A stretch of DNA of 19,588 bases from positions 1 to 19,588 of the forward strand of contig CAXKVR010000536.1 in NCBI GenBank assembly GCA_964058845.1. The letters run 5' to 3'. Below the pieces are notes generated by a model, which saw nothing but the letters and a program-made list of their open reading frames with translations, made no database searches and was not told the origin of the DNA. Made by a program: the position numbers and the translations under genes. Numbering within the stretch: the first letter of the stretch is position 1; every line of letters starts with the position of its first letter. Shown here one piece after another: positions 1 to 10,185 of this stretch. Origin of the DNA: Carex sylvatica. Taxonomy: Eukaryota; Streptophyta; Magnoliopsida; Poales; Cyperaceae.

Positions 1-38
1 AGAGGTTATACAGACAATTACTTTTTTTTTTGAGGTTG

Positions 39-46
39 TATATAAA
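39..46 (+). promoter_or_regulatory. Candidate TATA box of the VPS32 gene
   Basis: The sequence TATATAAA lies in an AT-rich stretch, about 150 bases before the CT-rich leader and upstream of the first likely leader exon. Transcription would be expected to start about 30 bases downstream, near 70-80. The spacing is plausible but the start site is not visible, so this is an inference from motif and position only. Confidence 0.4.
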
Positions 47-193
47 AAAAGTAAGCTAGACTTTGTCAGATGATTAGTTCCAATCTTTTGTTTGCATTTT
101 AGTCCTTTCCTTAACGCGGTCTCTTACCAGTGCTCCATATCAAGACTCGAGAGATCCATCGACGCAATATTTAGCGAAGAATCTCTCTTCGCT

Positions 194-223
194 AATCTCT
201 CTCTCTCTCTCTACAAACCCTAA
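194..223 (+). promoter_or_regulatory. CT microsatellite followed by a telo-box in the VPS32 leader
   Basis: A run of CT dinucleotides (about 196-212) is followed by AAACCCTAA at 215-223. CT-rich tracts near plant transcription starts act as pyrimidine patches. AAACCCTAA is the plant telo-box, known from promoters and leaders of housekeeping genes and bound by telomere-repeat-binding factors. Both fit the 5' end of a broadly expressed gene such as VPS32. The sequences are directly visible; the regulatory role is inferred. Confidence 0.55.
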
Positions 224-304
224 CTTCCCTCTCATACAGATCAAACTATACTCTGTTAATTTGTACACCGATCCATCCGTTGACAAATTTACTGCTACTT
301 CTAG

Positions 305-944
305 GTTTGATTTCGTCTACTTTCATTTTTAGTTATTTCTTTTTGTTTGTGTTCTGCGGGGCCAATTCGGTTCTGAATTTGATGAAATCGAATCAAATTT
401 GTCGCAGAATTCGGTTTTTATCAGGGAATAATTTAGGACTTAGATTCATAATTTTCGTTATTAGTCGGAAATGGTGATTGCTATATTGTAGATTATGTCG
501 ATTGAAAAGTACGAGTCCGAGTTTTGTATATTACAAGATGTATCCTCGTCTCTTTATTTGGTGCTTTTATTGAAGAAATCTGGAGAACCAGATATATATT
601 TATTGCGAACTTGTTGACATATCTTTTCTATCTATTTTTTTTTCTTCTGGTTCTCTGGTTTTGAAGTAGTGTTTGATTTGAAGCTGATTAGATGTAAAAA
701 AATATGTACTTAATTTTAACTAGATGGTTTATCTGACCACTATTTTATAGTCATCATATTATATCATTTGGTGATCATTTTCTTTTCCTAAAGTTGAAGT
801 TTATTGCTGGGTCTTAGCTTTAATTTATCAATCTTTCTTTCAGGTTTCATACCAGTTTTGGTGAATCAGTGTTAATGTGTGCATTTCAATGTTCAAATGG
901 AAACATAGATATTTACATTTTTTTTCTTCTTCTTTCTTTTCCAG
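305..944 (+). other. Probable intron in the 5' leader of VPS32
   Basis: A donor-like CTAG|GTTTGA at 304/305 and an acceptor TTTTCCAG|GTCTCA at 944/945, preceded by a long T/C tract (about 919-942), bracket a noncoding AT-rich stretch. The last leader segment (945-983) then runs straight into the start codon at 984. The acceptor is strong; the donor is the best of several candidates. No other gene is visible here. Leader introns are common in plant housekeeping genes and often raise expression, but that is general knowledge rather than something shown here. Confidence 0.5.
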
Positions 945-983
945 GTCTCACTAACAAGTTTCGAGCTTAGAAAATATTGCAAA

Positions 984-3151
984 ATGTTTACCAGAATATT
1001 TGGAAAGCCGAAGGAACAAGCCAATGCCTTGGCTACTCTCGATAAATTAAATGAGGTAACTTTTATATTTTTATCTTTCATTAATAGCTTTTGGTTTCTT
1101 ATTCCAGGTACTTTGTATGATCATTTTGTTTGTTATTGACCAATGTAGTGTGGAAGCTGTACAATTATGGGCTTAAATGTTCTAATTTTACCTTCTATTA
1201 ATTCGTGATTTCCTTGTTGATTCCATTATATATTATACTAGTTAAGTTTTGGCTGAATTTTTGTGCTGGTACAATTTTAGCCTGGTGCACATGAGTTTTG
1301 TTATAGCTTATGGCTTGTTTTATTACGTGCTCTAGACACTAGAGATGTTAGAGAAGAAGGAGAAAGTTCTTTTGAAGAAAGCAGGCCAAGAGGTTGAGAA
1401 GGCCAAGGAATACACACGTGCCAAAAACAAAAGAGGTACCTTGACTTTATTTTAACTTATCCTCTGAAATGTTTTTCTTTTGTGTGTATGTCCTGTATAA
1501 AAAAAAATATCAGAGAATACAAACTATTTAGCAACAATAATGCCTTAAATTACACTATACTGTCTATTTGTCTTATTTGTCGGATTTTGGTTGTGTGTCT
1601 GATCTGTTCCATATTACATAGGGTAATTGGGCCAGAGACTAGACTTCATTCATTTTAATTTTTGGTTGGACTTTTATCTGATTTCTTCTTTGTTATTTGT
1701 GCATGTAGCGGCTATACAATGTTTGAAGAGGAAGAGGCTGTATGAGCAACAAGTTGAGCAGCTGGGCAACTTCCAACTTCGCATTCATGACCAGGTAAAG
1801 ATTTATTTATTTATTTTAAAGTTTATTTAATAAATGCTTTATCAGTAATGACACCTGTTAGGATTGTTACCACCACTAAACCAGATGCTATGGCTCGATG
1901 CATGGGGCCTGCGTTCTGAAGTAATTATATTGTGTACTGATAGTACACAAGTTTTGCTAATTGAGGTTTGCAGAAATTTGGGATTTTATTGAGTTAACAG
2001 CTAATGGGGGAAGCCACAAAAACATATTTCACATATGTGGCCAACTGTTTCTGTGTACAGTTAGCAGTGACTGAACTTCCTCTGTTCCATTAATAACGTG
2101 CTATTTTTGTGTTGAATAAACAGATGATCATGTTAGAGGGTGCAAAGGCTACAACCGAGACTGTGGATGCATTGCGAACTGGGGCATCTGCTATGAAGGC
2201 CATGCAAAAAGCCACGTTAGTATACAATTATTTCATTATGATTGTAATTATTACTTCAAAATGGTTACCATACATAAGCAAGCTATGAATATATTTGCCT
2301 TGGTGGTTATTCCTGCCATATACACTGCACTTGTTTATTTAATTTAATGCTAAAATTGACAAAATCTTCTGATAACAGAAATATAGATGATGTGGACAAG
2401 ACGATGGATGAAATAAATGAACAAACAGAGAATATGAAGCAGATTCAGGAGGCATTGTCTGCCCCCATCGGTGCAGCTGCTGATTTTGATGAGGTAATCA
2501 ATAAACCTTTATACCCCTTCCCAACACAGACAACATTCACTCATTTTTTTCAAGTGAAGTAACAGATTCTGCATTCTCTTGCAATGCTTTTGCCAAAAGG
2601 CCCAACCATTGCCCTATTTTTTGTTGTAATCCGTAGTTAATGAGTTCATCTGGCACAAAAATTGCATGCATTCTGGAAGGTATATTGAAAAGTCATGATA
2701 GCAAGCTCTATTAAAAGGAGTATATTGTATATCAATAGGTTCATGTTTCTGCACAGATTGTGATCCTTCTGATAAAAAATAGCACCGACAATAACATACT
2801 ATGTGCAGCGTATAGTTATCTAAGGGATGTACATTATTAGGTGCACTTGGTGCTAAAGAAGTCTTATTAGCTTCCCATTGATGACCTTTCTTTATTTCTA
2901 ATTATGTGAACTTTGATTCAATTAAGGATGAATTGGAGGCGGAGCTGGAAGAGTTGGAAGGAGCAGAGCTAGAGGAGCAGCTGCTAGCACCAGCCACCAC
3001 TGCCCCTGCTGCTCCCGTCTACACCCCCTCTACGGCTACCGCATCAGCCTCCACTGCCGGGAAGCAGCCGATGCGGCCTACTGCACAGAGAACTCAATCT
3101 ACCCCCGAGGAGGATGAGCTTGCTGCTCTACAAGCTGAGATGGCCATGTAG
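984..3151 (+). CDS. VPS32: ESCRT-III subunit VPS32/SNF7 (CHMP4 homologue)
   Basis: Coding exons are 984-1055, 1336-1435, 1709-1794, 2124-2215, 2379-2493 and 2927-3151, all with GT-AG borders and matching phases, giving 229 residues against roughly 210-220 in known plant SNF7 proteins. The protein opens with MFTRIFGKPKEQ, then a basic helix (about 28-70, including CLKRKRLYEQQ) and the long second helix with MLEGAKATTETVDALRTG (about 88-105). Next come the NIDDVDKTMDEI segment (118-129) and an acidic helix (from DELEAELEELE, 156). An Ala/Thr/Pro-rich linker (about 176-205) leads to DELAALQAEMAM at the C-terminus, which resembles an MIT-interacting motif. SNF7 proteins polymerise on endosomal membranes to drive inward vesicle budding and are disassembled by VPS4. 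No residue appears missing. Symbol by homology; plants often carry two paralogues. Confidence 0.95.
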
Positions 3152-4027
3152 TGGCCTACTATTTCGGGTATCTACCTTCTCCACTGTCATTCGTTTTTTT
3201 TTTTTGGCAACCCCGCCGCCCTTTTTTTGGAGTTGTGAGCTAATAGTTTAGCCATCAATTATTATATTGCAAATTTATGACAATAAGTAAAGCCGAGATT
3301 ATTGCATGTCAGGTTTTGCATTGGTATGAAGCTTGTACCAAGTTTTTGAATGAGATGTCAGAACAATTTTGGGGTAATATGTTACTGTTGTCTTTTTGTG
3401 GTTTGGTCCGAGTGATAAATAATTAAAAGAAGTTGGGCCATATTTGCAAGTATGGAAATGTTGAGTGTTTATTTCAACTATAGCGAGAACAATGCCCTCC
3501 TTGCTCATTGAGGGTTTTTTAGATGGGGGTGGGTTTTGTTTGATATGATTTTATTTCATTAATTTATGTGCTCAAATTAAGCTGGTAAACTAAATCACTC
3601 TTAATAATTACAAATGGATTTTATTTTCTTCATTGTTCTTAAATTAAATTTCTTTAATTGTGCAGGTTATTGATGTGAAACAAGATGAACAATAATGTAA
3701 AGTTGATTGTTGTCTGTATTGTCTTGTTTTAAATACCGTGTGTTAGATTTTTCATATATTGATGAATAGACATCAGCTTCACTTTGTAAGAAGATGCCTT
3801 TGATATTATTAGGTAGACGTTTCAAAATGGTCGGTACAAAGAGGCCGTCCCCCCTTTTATGTGTGACACTCTCCTCGTGTCCTTGAATGATTAACATTTA
3901 TGGTGTATATCTCTCCATGGTTCAATTCTGTTTAGTGAATTTCTCTTTCATTCATGCTTCTCATGATAACATGAAGCAATGGCTGTCTTGCCATGTTTCC
4001 AAATAAAAAATATGATTATACATAATG
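3152..4027 (+). other. VPS32 3' untranslated region and flank
   Basis: This follows the VPS32 stop codon (TAG, 3149-3151). It is T/G-rich, as plant 3' UTRs often are. AATAAG at about 3282 and a GATAAATAAT stretch near 3413 could act as near-upstream poly(A) elements, but the cleavage site cannot be fixed. Small open frames on both strands show no recognisable protein or splice continuity. I see no gene here. Confidence 0.4.
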
Positions 4028-4415
4028 GTGGTGTTTGGTTGAGGGCTAAAATCAATGTTATTAAATGCAGTTTCTATGCAGTATGTGGAAGGTCACTGTA
4101 TACCCCATATGCAGTATGAGGCCACATATGCAGAAATTTATGCAGTCTTATATATGTGGATTTTTTTAAAAAGGAGAATTCAATGCATATAAACAAATAT
4201 GCTGTAATATACGGTATCATATAAATAAGTATGTGGTAATATGTGACTTAATATGCGGCCGAATATATGGAAGTAATATACGGCTGAATATGTGGCCACA
4301 TATGCGGAACCACATATATTGGCTGCATACAAATTTCTATGCGAATTACAACCTAATACACGTGTTGCCACATAAACCGCATTTTACTACACTAACTAAA
4401 ACTAACGAAGCCTAA
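4028..4415. repeat. Degenerate TATGYGG-rich repeat block, possibly an old inverted-repeat MITE
   Basis: The core (about 4065-4345) is built of imperfect units of about 12-16 bases centred on TATGYGG, TATGCAG or their complements (CCACATA, CATATGCGG), on both strands. The left flank has GTTTGGTTGAGGGCTAAAAT, followed by a TTAAATGCAGTTT segment whose reverse complement resembles AACCGCATTTTACTACAC at about 4376-4393 on the right. This suggests decayed terminal inverted repeats around an expanded internal repeat. A second GTTTGGTTGATGCCTAAAAT occurs just outside, at about 4454. No target duplication is clear, so the class is uncertain. Confidence 0.5.
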
Positions 4416-6473
4416 CTTGGTTATTCTAACTTAGGTCGATTTAAATTATTCATGTTTGGTTGATGCCTAAAATTATACCTTGATTTAAGTTATTCCTTGT
4501 TTGGTAATAATTTGATGGTTTAAAGTATGATTTGATATTACAAATTTTTTTGTCTTAAAAAAATTGTAATATCAATAATACAACTATTATTCGTATTTTT
4601 TATTTATTTTGATTGAAAGAAATTGTTATGCAAAAATTAATTCTATATCTCAGAGATACATTTTATTTAGTAAATCTTGTTTGATTAAACTTACATGTAT
4701 ATCAATTTATTTTGTCAGAAATATGTTGGGTTGTTGGACAAAAAAATTATTTATTTGTAGTACAATTTCAAAAATTATTTTATTTAATAATTTTTTAGAT
4801 TGAATTTTTTTTTATTGAGAAATTTATGTTATTTTTAAAAGTTGTTGATTTTATAATTGATAAAGTTATAAGTTTCTTCATGCTTAAACGGAAACAAAAT
4901 TAATTACTTATTTTACATTCTTTAAAAAGTGATTGAAAATAATAAAAATAATTAAAAGTTATATCTCATATTTAAATAAAATTAAACCACTTAGAGAGAT
5001 AAATTAGTTTAGGTCAATTTAAGCTAGTCTAAAGATTATCTTATTTCATTTTTGTCTGATTCAATTAAATCATATTTAGCGAAATAAGTAAGATCTAAAT
5101 TTCTTATTCCACTGATTAGTAGCCAGCACTTAAAAGCCTGGATTATTAGTCGCAGGAGTATTTGTTTGCGTTTCACCTTTTGTGTTATATATAGTTGTTT
5201 AGGTTAAAGGCACTGTCCTAGAACGGTCGCCAAGGCTGATTTGTAGGTTGAGCAAACTTCCACATATAATGTATTATTCAGTCGCCAATTAGCTGTCATC
5301 CAAATCGATCAATTGGTCTTCAAATTAAATTATTAGGTATAGTACTTTTTTCAAAGTTAGTTTTCATGATCTCAAGTTCTATAGAAATTACACTTCATAA
5401 CTTCTAATTTTGTATTATTTTTTACTCAATTGTATACTCATAAACATTTCAATGATTTTCTAAATTTTATTGATTCTTTTGCACTGCTTCGTAAATGCGA
5501 GACGTAAAGAGCAATATTTGGTTATTTTTTATTCTCTTTTGAAAGTAAAGTTTAAAGTTTATTAATATTTCGACATGATTTTTTTTTTCATTACAAGTGT
5601 AATTTACTTCTTAATTGGATGCTTAGAGAATTCTATAAAAGAAAAATTGAAGTAATTGATCTTCTGAACTGTACAATGCTCCATAAATGTAGACTTCTGA
5701 ACCCGGTCTTTTTATTTTTTATTTTTATTTATCCTGGTTAGATGATGAATTTTTATAACTCCTATCTAATTAAAAAAAAACAAAAACAAAATAAAGTAGG
5801 TACATATTTTATGTTGTACCTACTTGGATTAACAAAAAAAAAAGAGATTCTATACTCTAATTTGTGAATAACTTATTTTTTAGTTGTATTATAAATATTT
5901 GCGTATTTTAAATTTTGAATGTTAACATGTCTGTAACTATTCAATTAATCGGTCGCATTACGATCAATTGCTTGACAGGTTCCATTCGGTCCGCCAAACA
6001 AATACCGTTTCCGATACAGGTCAGAAGACTAGAAGTAAATACGTAGAGATTTAATGATATATAAGTAATGTGACCCATTAATCGGATTTGCCGATACTAG
6101 TAGAAGTAAATTTGTTGAGGTGTTACTGAGATTTAACAAGATCTATGTTAAATTGTTAACCAAGATCACTGCAAATAGCATGAAGATTAATATGGGGCAC
6201 TGTCCCCTTTCTTTTTCTGTACATTGTCAACAACTTGTATACTGTCTGGAAATTTGGTGTAGTAGTAAATATTACTCACGGGATATCAGTGGAACCCATT
6301 TTAAATTCTAGTTGAGGGCATGAAAAAAGTAGCATCAGGTGATACCGACAAGCTAATTGGAAAAAAAACATGAAAAAGAAAATAAAAAAGCTGCAACAAC
6401 AGCTGCTGCTGATGACATAGTGCTTGCTATCTAAGTGTGAAAAACCTACAATTAATAAAGAAAGGTGAGGGAA
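4416..6473. other. AT-rich intergenic DNA with no gene seen
   Basis: The stretch between the repeat block and the end of the RecX gene is very AT-rich, with many short A and T runs. The only longer open frames (4609-4803 and 6120-6311 on the plus strand) are low-complexity or unrecognisable and lack flanking splice context. A short imperfect direct repeat (CCGATAC...AGAAGTAAAT, near 6012 and 6092) is visible. The last few hundred bases probably include the RecX 3' UTR. Confidence 0.5.
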
Positions 6474-9400
6474 TTACTGAGATTGGAGCCTTTTGAGAAT
6501 AATCCCAACCACCTCCCAATTATAACCCCTGTAACGGAGCCATCTTGTGATCCGCGCCTTACGATTCTCAATCGATGTATTTTGTCCCTTAATCCACTGC
6601 TTTGACACCTGAACAAGTAGTTTATCCATCGATTCTTCTGAAATATCCTCATTTACTTTCTTATTACTGCTGCGACCCCCACCATAATTGTTCTTTTTAT
6701 TACTTATATTGCTATCATCTTCAGAATTGGTGAACTGGGATTGGAGTCGCTTGACAATAACAGTGACAACCCCCCAAGTGAAGCCCCGGTATTGGAGCCA
6801 CCTAATAACTCTTGTCTTGCGATTTTCTGTTGACAAATCTTGGCCTCTCAGCCACAGTTTGGAGGCTTGGATGAAGAGACGATCCATGCATGATTCTGAC
6901 ATGACCAGCTGTGCATTACTAGATTCACTCTCATGTAGATCAGCATTCTCTTCATTATGGTTCTGATTAGCAGCATAACTACTATAATCATCATCATGCT
7001 CAAAGACCTTTCTCGCAGCTTTGTTTACCTCTGCTTCAGGCACCCCCTTTTGAAGCAGTGCCTAACAAAAAAACAAATGAAATCAACAAAGAAAATGCAT
7101 TAATTTTGCTGTATGATTATATTATCATTATTAATAATTTATGTGGAAATCAGATTTTACCAACTTTTAGTAGATGCCGCTATTTTTCTGGTATATTCAA
7201 TTATTTTGGAGTTTTGAGCTAGCATTGTGCTATGCTAACACTGAGTAGGGATGGGGAATGTACTATATTTATGCTTTAAAATTAATTATTAAGTGGTTTA
7301 CATAACAGAAAAGAAGCCCAAAAGACAAAAAGAAGAATTAGCAAATTAACTTGTTTGATACGGCGGGGACCCCAGGTAGCAGAGAGCCATTTTGACTGTG
7401 AAAATGATTCAGCATACAAGCCATCATTCACTAAACCCCTGTTTGTTTAAAAAGGAAAAAAAAATGGACAATCAAACTAAGAGAGGAGGAATGGCAAATA
7501 CCAAAACATCAGTCATTGACATTGGTACCAGTAGATACATTCAGAACTTCAGGTGCTTGATGGTGACGTCAATATAGTAATGGTTGTTATTTTAACAATA
7601 TTGGCTCAAAGACACAGACCTATGTTCAAATAATAATAAAAAAACATACTTTTCGCTCCAGTTAGGTATGTAACAATATAATATGGGAAGGGATTGACAA
7701 CCAGACTTAATCGGCCACCGTTATAACCAACATCAAAATTCATTGAAATGGAAAACAAAAATTGTAGTTGTGTTCTTTATAATTTAGGTAGATTATGCAT
7801 AAAGTTTGGTGCAATTTGAGAATCATTTGGTCAATTGATCAAATGCCAGTGAAGTGAACTGATATATATCAAATCGCTCAATGATCAATTGGTTTCAAAC
7901 TTGCAGAAAATTTGAAACATGGCCTATCAAAATAGCGAACATATCTACAATTTTGATCAAAGTGTTGTGTCGGTTTTTACTATTGCAAATAAGTTTCTAG
8001 TTAATATAACCTATCCCAGAACTAATTATGAATAATATAATAAAAATCAAAACCTGCCCTTAATGTCAGCAATGACTTTGTCTACCACTTGAACTGGGAA
8101 TTTCTTGCCACTTAGCTTCTTTCTTAGTTCAGCCACTGAGAAAGCCCTGTTTCACATAATTGATACAAGTAGTTAATTTGAAATAATAATTAGAGAAAAG
8201 AATTTATCAGAACAAGAAACCTAGAATAACATATTAGCAAAATTTTGATAAAGCTAATGGATCAGATCCAGTCAAATAAAGAATAAGATATCATACTGTA
8301 TGAATTTTAAGGCTTTGATTTTTCTTGAAATCAATTCAAGGGGTAATTAAGTCATCCTAACTTTTCATGCTGATTATTTTCTGAGCCTTTGCACAAAGTA
8401 TATTGTTTTTCAGTTTTTTTTTTTACACAAAGGATGTAATCATACTTTAAGAAATAAATAAATTTGAGAAAGATCAAACCTCCCTGCAAGTAACTGAATA
8501 GCAACGTTTTCAGCATCTTCGAATGTTCTTTTGCTGATCTCTTCCTCTTGACAGCTACTGCTATCATCTAAATTAACTACTCGAAAAAAAAATATTGTAA
8601 AACAAAAATATTTTTGAAAAATTGGAATTGAAAATGAAAAGACAAAGGTCCTTGAATACATAGATATTCGTCAGTACGAATGATTTGTTAAACATAACAC
8701 AACCATTTTGGTCTAAACCTGGTCGAGTCTGGTCTACGTTTCACTTTTCATTTTTTAACACTTCTTATCATTTGAAATAAATTTATGTTTAAAGCTCCTA
8801 ATATCCCATACCAGGAGGGCTATAAGGATATATTAAATCAAAGAACATATTTGAGATAAATTCTTCCTCTATATTTTGTGTACCTCTAGCTTTCTGAAAA
8901 TTATCTCAGTAGACTAGTAGAATACCATATAGAAGACTATCATGCATGCCGACACAAGCATAAAAGTTTACTCACCATCTTTTAGAAGTCTGTTCTCAGA
9001 GGCATTTCGACAAACACTTATGGAGCACTCAACATCACTCTCTTCATGCACCTGCTTCTTGGTCCTCTTCTTTGGCAAACTTGCTAAAAAGAAAAATTGA
9101 AACGTCTTACTATGAAATACAATTGAAGTAATATACAAGCGTCAACATGGCCAATTCACCAACCCAAGAATTCAGATCCTCCCCGGTACTGCAAAAAGGA
9201 ATCTTTTACAATTAGTTGATCCGACCCGTTCTTTTAACTTTGCACGGATCACAAAGAAGAAATAATACTGCCCCTCTGCGCCATCCCGAATAGGCACCGG
9301 CTGAGGAGTAATCTGGACCGTCATTATGGTAATTGTAAAAGATTCCTTTTTATGGTACCGGGGAGGATATGGATTCCCAACCCAATAGGTCATTTTATCT

Positions 9401-9807
9401 TCTTTCTTTATTTATTTATTTTTCTTTTCACCTGTTTTGTTCAGTCTTGTCTCTGAGGCATTATTACAAACAGTTTCCAGCTGCTCTAGAACAGTGTCAT
9501 CGCATGACTCCTCCTTTGATTTCTGCTTTCGTAAACTAGCCAGAGACACTGGATTTTGAGTTTGAGTTTGAGAGGTCTTGATTTGGGGAATGGAATAATC
9601 ACTCTGAGTGCACCTAACAGTACTAATTGAACAGCGACAACCTCTTCGCAACCTATGGGGAAAAAGAAAAAAACGAGTTCAAAAAGGTAGCAGGTTTTAG
9701 AAAGAATGAATGTATAGTACAATTACACATTACCAAGGAACTGTCAGATCGCGAGAATAGAGTTGGAGGTAGATTTGTAGGCTTCGATTTAAAGAAACAC
9801 TCCTCAT
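6474..9807 (-). CDS. RECX: RecX-family regulator of RecA, probably organellar, with internal duplications
   Basis: Seven exons in coding order: 9807-9734, 9652-9432, 9083-8976, 8579-8480, 8146-8054, 7438-7351 and 7061-6474. All borders are GT-AG and phases match, giving 423 residues. The first 60 residues are rich in Ser/Arg, poor in acids and look like a transit peptide. The RecX core runs from about 155 to 255: EDAENVAIQLLAGR, then AELRKKLSGKKFP, the NDGLYAESF segment (about 203-211) and WGPRRIKQALLQKGV (about 221-235). A further module with RVIRWLQYRGF (283-337) is repeated at 369-423 with RITRWLRYRGY. Bacterial RecX binds RecA filaments and limits recombination; plant homologues are nuclear genes, and a moss one is reported to act with chloroplast RecA. 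Family assignment is firm. Exon 1 and the compartment are less certain. Confidence 0.88.
6477..6899 (-). repeat. Tandem duplication of the C-terminal RecX module (two 55-residue copies)
   Basis: In the last RecX exon, 6899-6735 and 6641-6477 each encode 55 residues that align without a gap, with 33 identical by my count (60%). Both copies have the pattern SExxMDxLxxQxSKxW, then ENRKxR, RWLxYRG and KRLQSQ. The linker between them (6734-6642, 31 residues) is rich in Ser, Asn, Lys and Gly. Each copy has the size and character of a RecX three-helix repeat. Confidence 0.9.
7802..7902. repeat. Inverted-repeat element in RecX intron 5
   Basis: Imperfect arms begin with AAGTTTGGTGCAATTTGAG (7802-7820) and end with ATTGGTTTCAAACTT (to 7902). 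Inside the left half is a near-perfect 22-bp palindrome (7824-7845, one mismatched pair) with core TCAATTGA. The structure suggests a short foldback element or an old MITE remnant. No target duplication is clear. It lies well inside the intron (7439-8053) and does not touch the exon borders. Confidence 0.4.
8977..9540 (-). repeat. Duplicated 36-residue segment shared by RecX exons 2 and 3
   Basis: The end of exon 2 (9540-9433, residues 63-98) and all of exon 3 (9083-8977 plus the split Ala codon, residues 99-134) encode equal-length segments. Both start Ala-Ser-Leu and run through a Lys-rich patch to VCxNASExRLxK. By my count 15 of 36 residues match without gaps, and both copies end at the same splice phase. 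This is best read as an exon duplication with intron 2 between the copies. Confidence 0.75.
9159..9385. mobile_element. 209-bp MULE-like MITE in RecX intron 2, with 9-bp target duplication
   Basis: The element spans 9168-9376 and is flanked by perfect direct repeats CCAACCCAA (9159-9167 and 9377-9385). The ends are inverted repeats: GAATTCAGATCCTCCCCGG on the left and, read from the right, GAATCCATATCCTCCCCGG. The arms continue for about 45 bases, including GGAATCTTTTACAATTA and its complement. A 9-bp duplication with long arms is the signature of Mutator-like elements. No transposase is encoded, so it is non-autonomous. It lies inside the intron and leaves both splice sites intact. Confidence 0.85.
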
Positions 9808-9897
9808 TTTTCTTTCCTTTTTCTGGCGCAATTCTGATACTAAACCCTGTAAAAAAATTGCTGGTTGCTGGAGTTTGTTATTATTGCACGACTACAG

Positions 9898-10085
9898 CAA
9901 TTCGTATCCCCTCAGGTTACCTGACTGGAATTGAATCGGACGGTCCGAAAATGGAATTTTTAACTTGGCACGCATCTCAAAGCACAAATAATACTGCCCC
10001 CCACTGCCATTCCGATCACCCACCGGCTGAAATTAAATCTGAGCTGTCCATTTCAATTGTGTTAAGTCTGGGAGGATACGGATCC
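9898..10085. mobile_element. Second, diverged copy of the RecX-intron MITE, upstream of the RecX start
   Basis: This aligns end to end with the element at 9168-9376. It has a CAATTCGTATCC left end, AAATAATACTGCCCC (centre), CCACCGGCTGA, and GGAGGATACGGATCC at the right end. It is more diverged and no 9-bp target duplication is visible, so it is probably an older insertion. It starts about 90 bases upstream of the RecX start codon (9807), within its probable promoter or leader. Confidence 0.65.
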
Positions 10086-10185
10086 GGTGCCTATTCGGGG
10101 ATAGCGCGGGGCCAGTATTATTTGAGATTTAAGATTCGTGCAAAACGTATTTCAACGGTTGAGATTTTCCGACAAGTCAATTAAC
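10084..10185. mobile_element. Partial third copy of the same MITE family, inverted
   Basis: CCGGTGCCTATTCGGG at 10084-10099 is the exact reverse complement of 9285-9300 in the intron element. Similarity continues through GGCCAGTATTATTT and GATTCGTGCAAAA, matching the reverse complement of the intron copy's middle (GGGCAGTATTATTT, GATCCGTGCAAAG). Only about half the element is present, abutting the second copy. Confidence 0.6.

Noticed and set aside
893..1081. 62-codon minus-strand open frame
   Set aside because: It is antisense to the first VPS32 coding exon and leader-intron acceptor; its residues mirror that exon.
6688..6966. 92-codon plus-strand open frame
   Set aside because: It is antisense to the last RecX exon, whose minus-strand frame gives clear family motifs.
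7564..7571. TGACGTCA palindrome, a possible bZIP site
   Set aside because: It is a single 8-base match inside RecX intron 5, with no supporting context.
9627..10184. 185-codon plus-strand open frame
   Set aside because: It runs antisense across RecX exon 1 and then through the two upstream MITE copies. The protein is not recognisable, and the MITE similarity explains the DNA.
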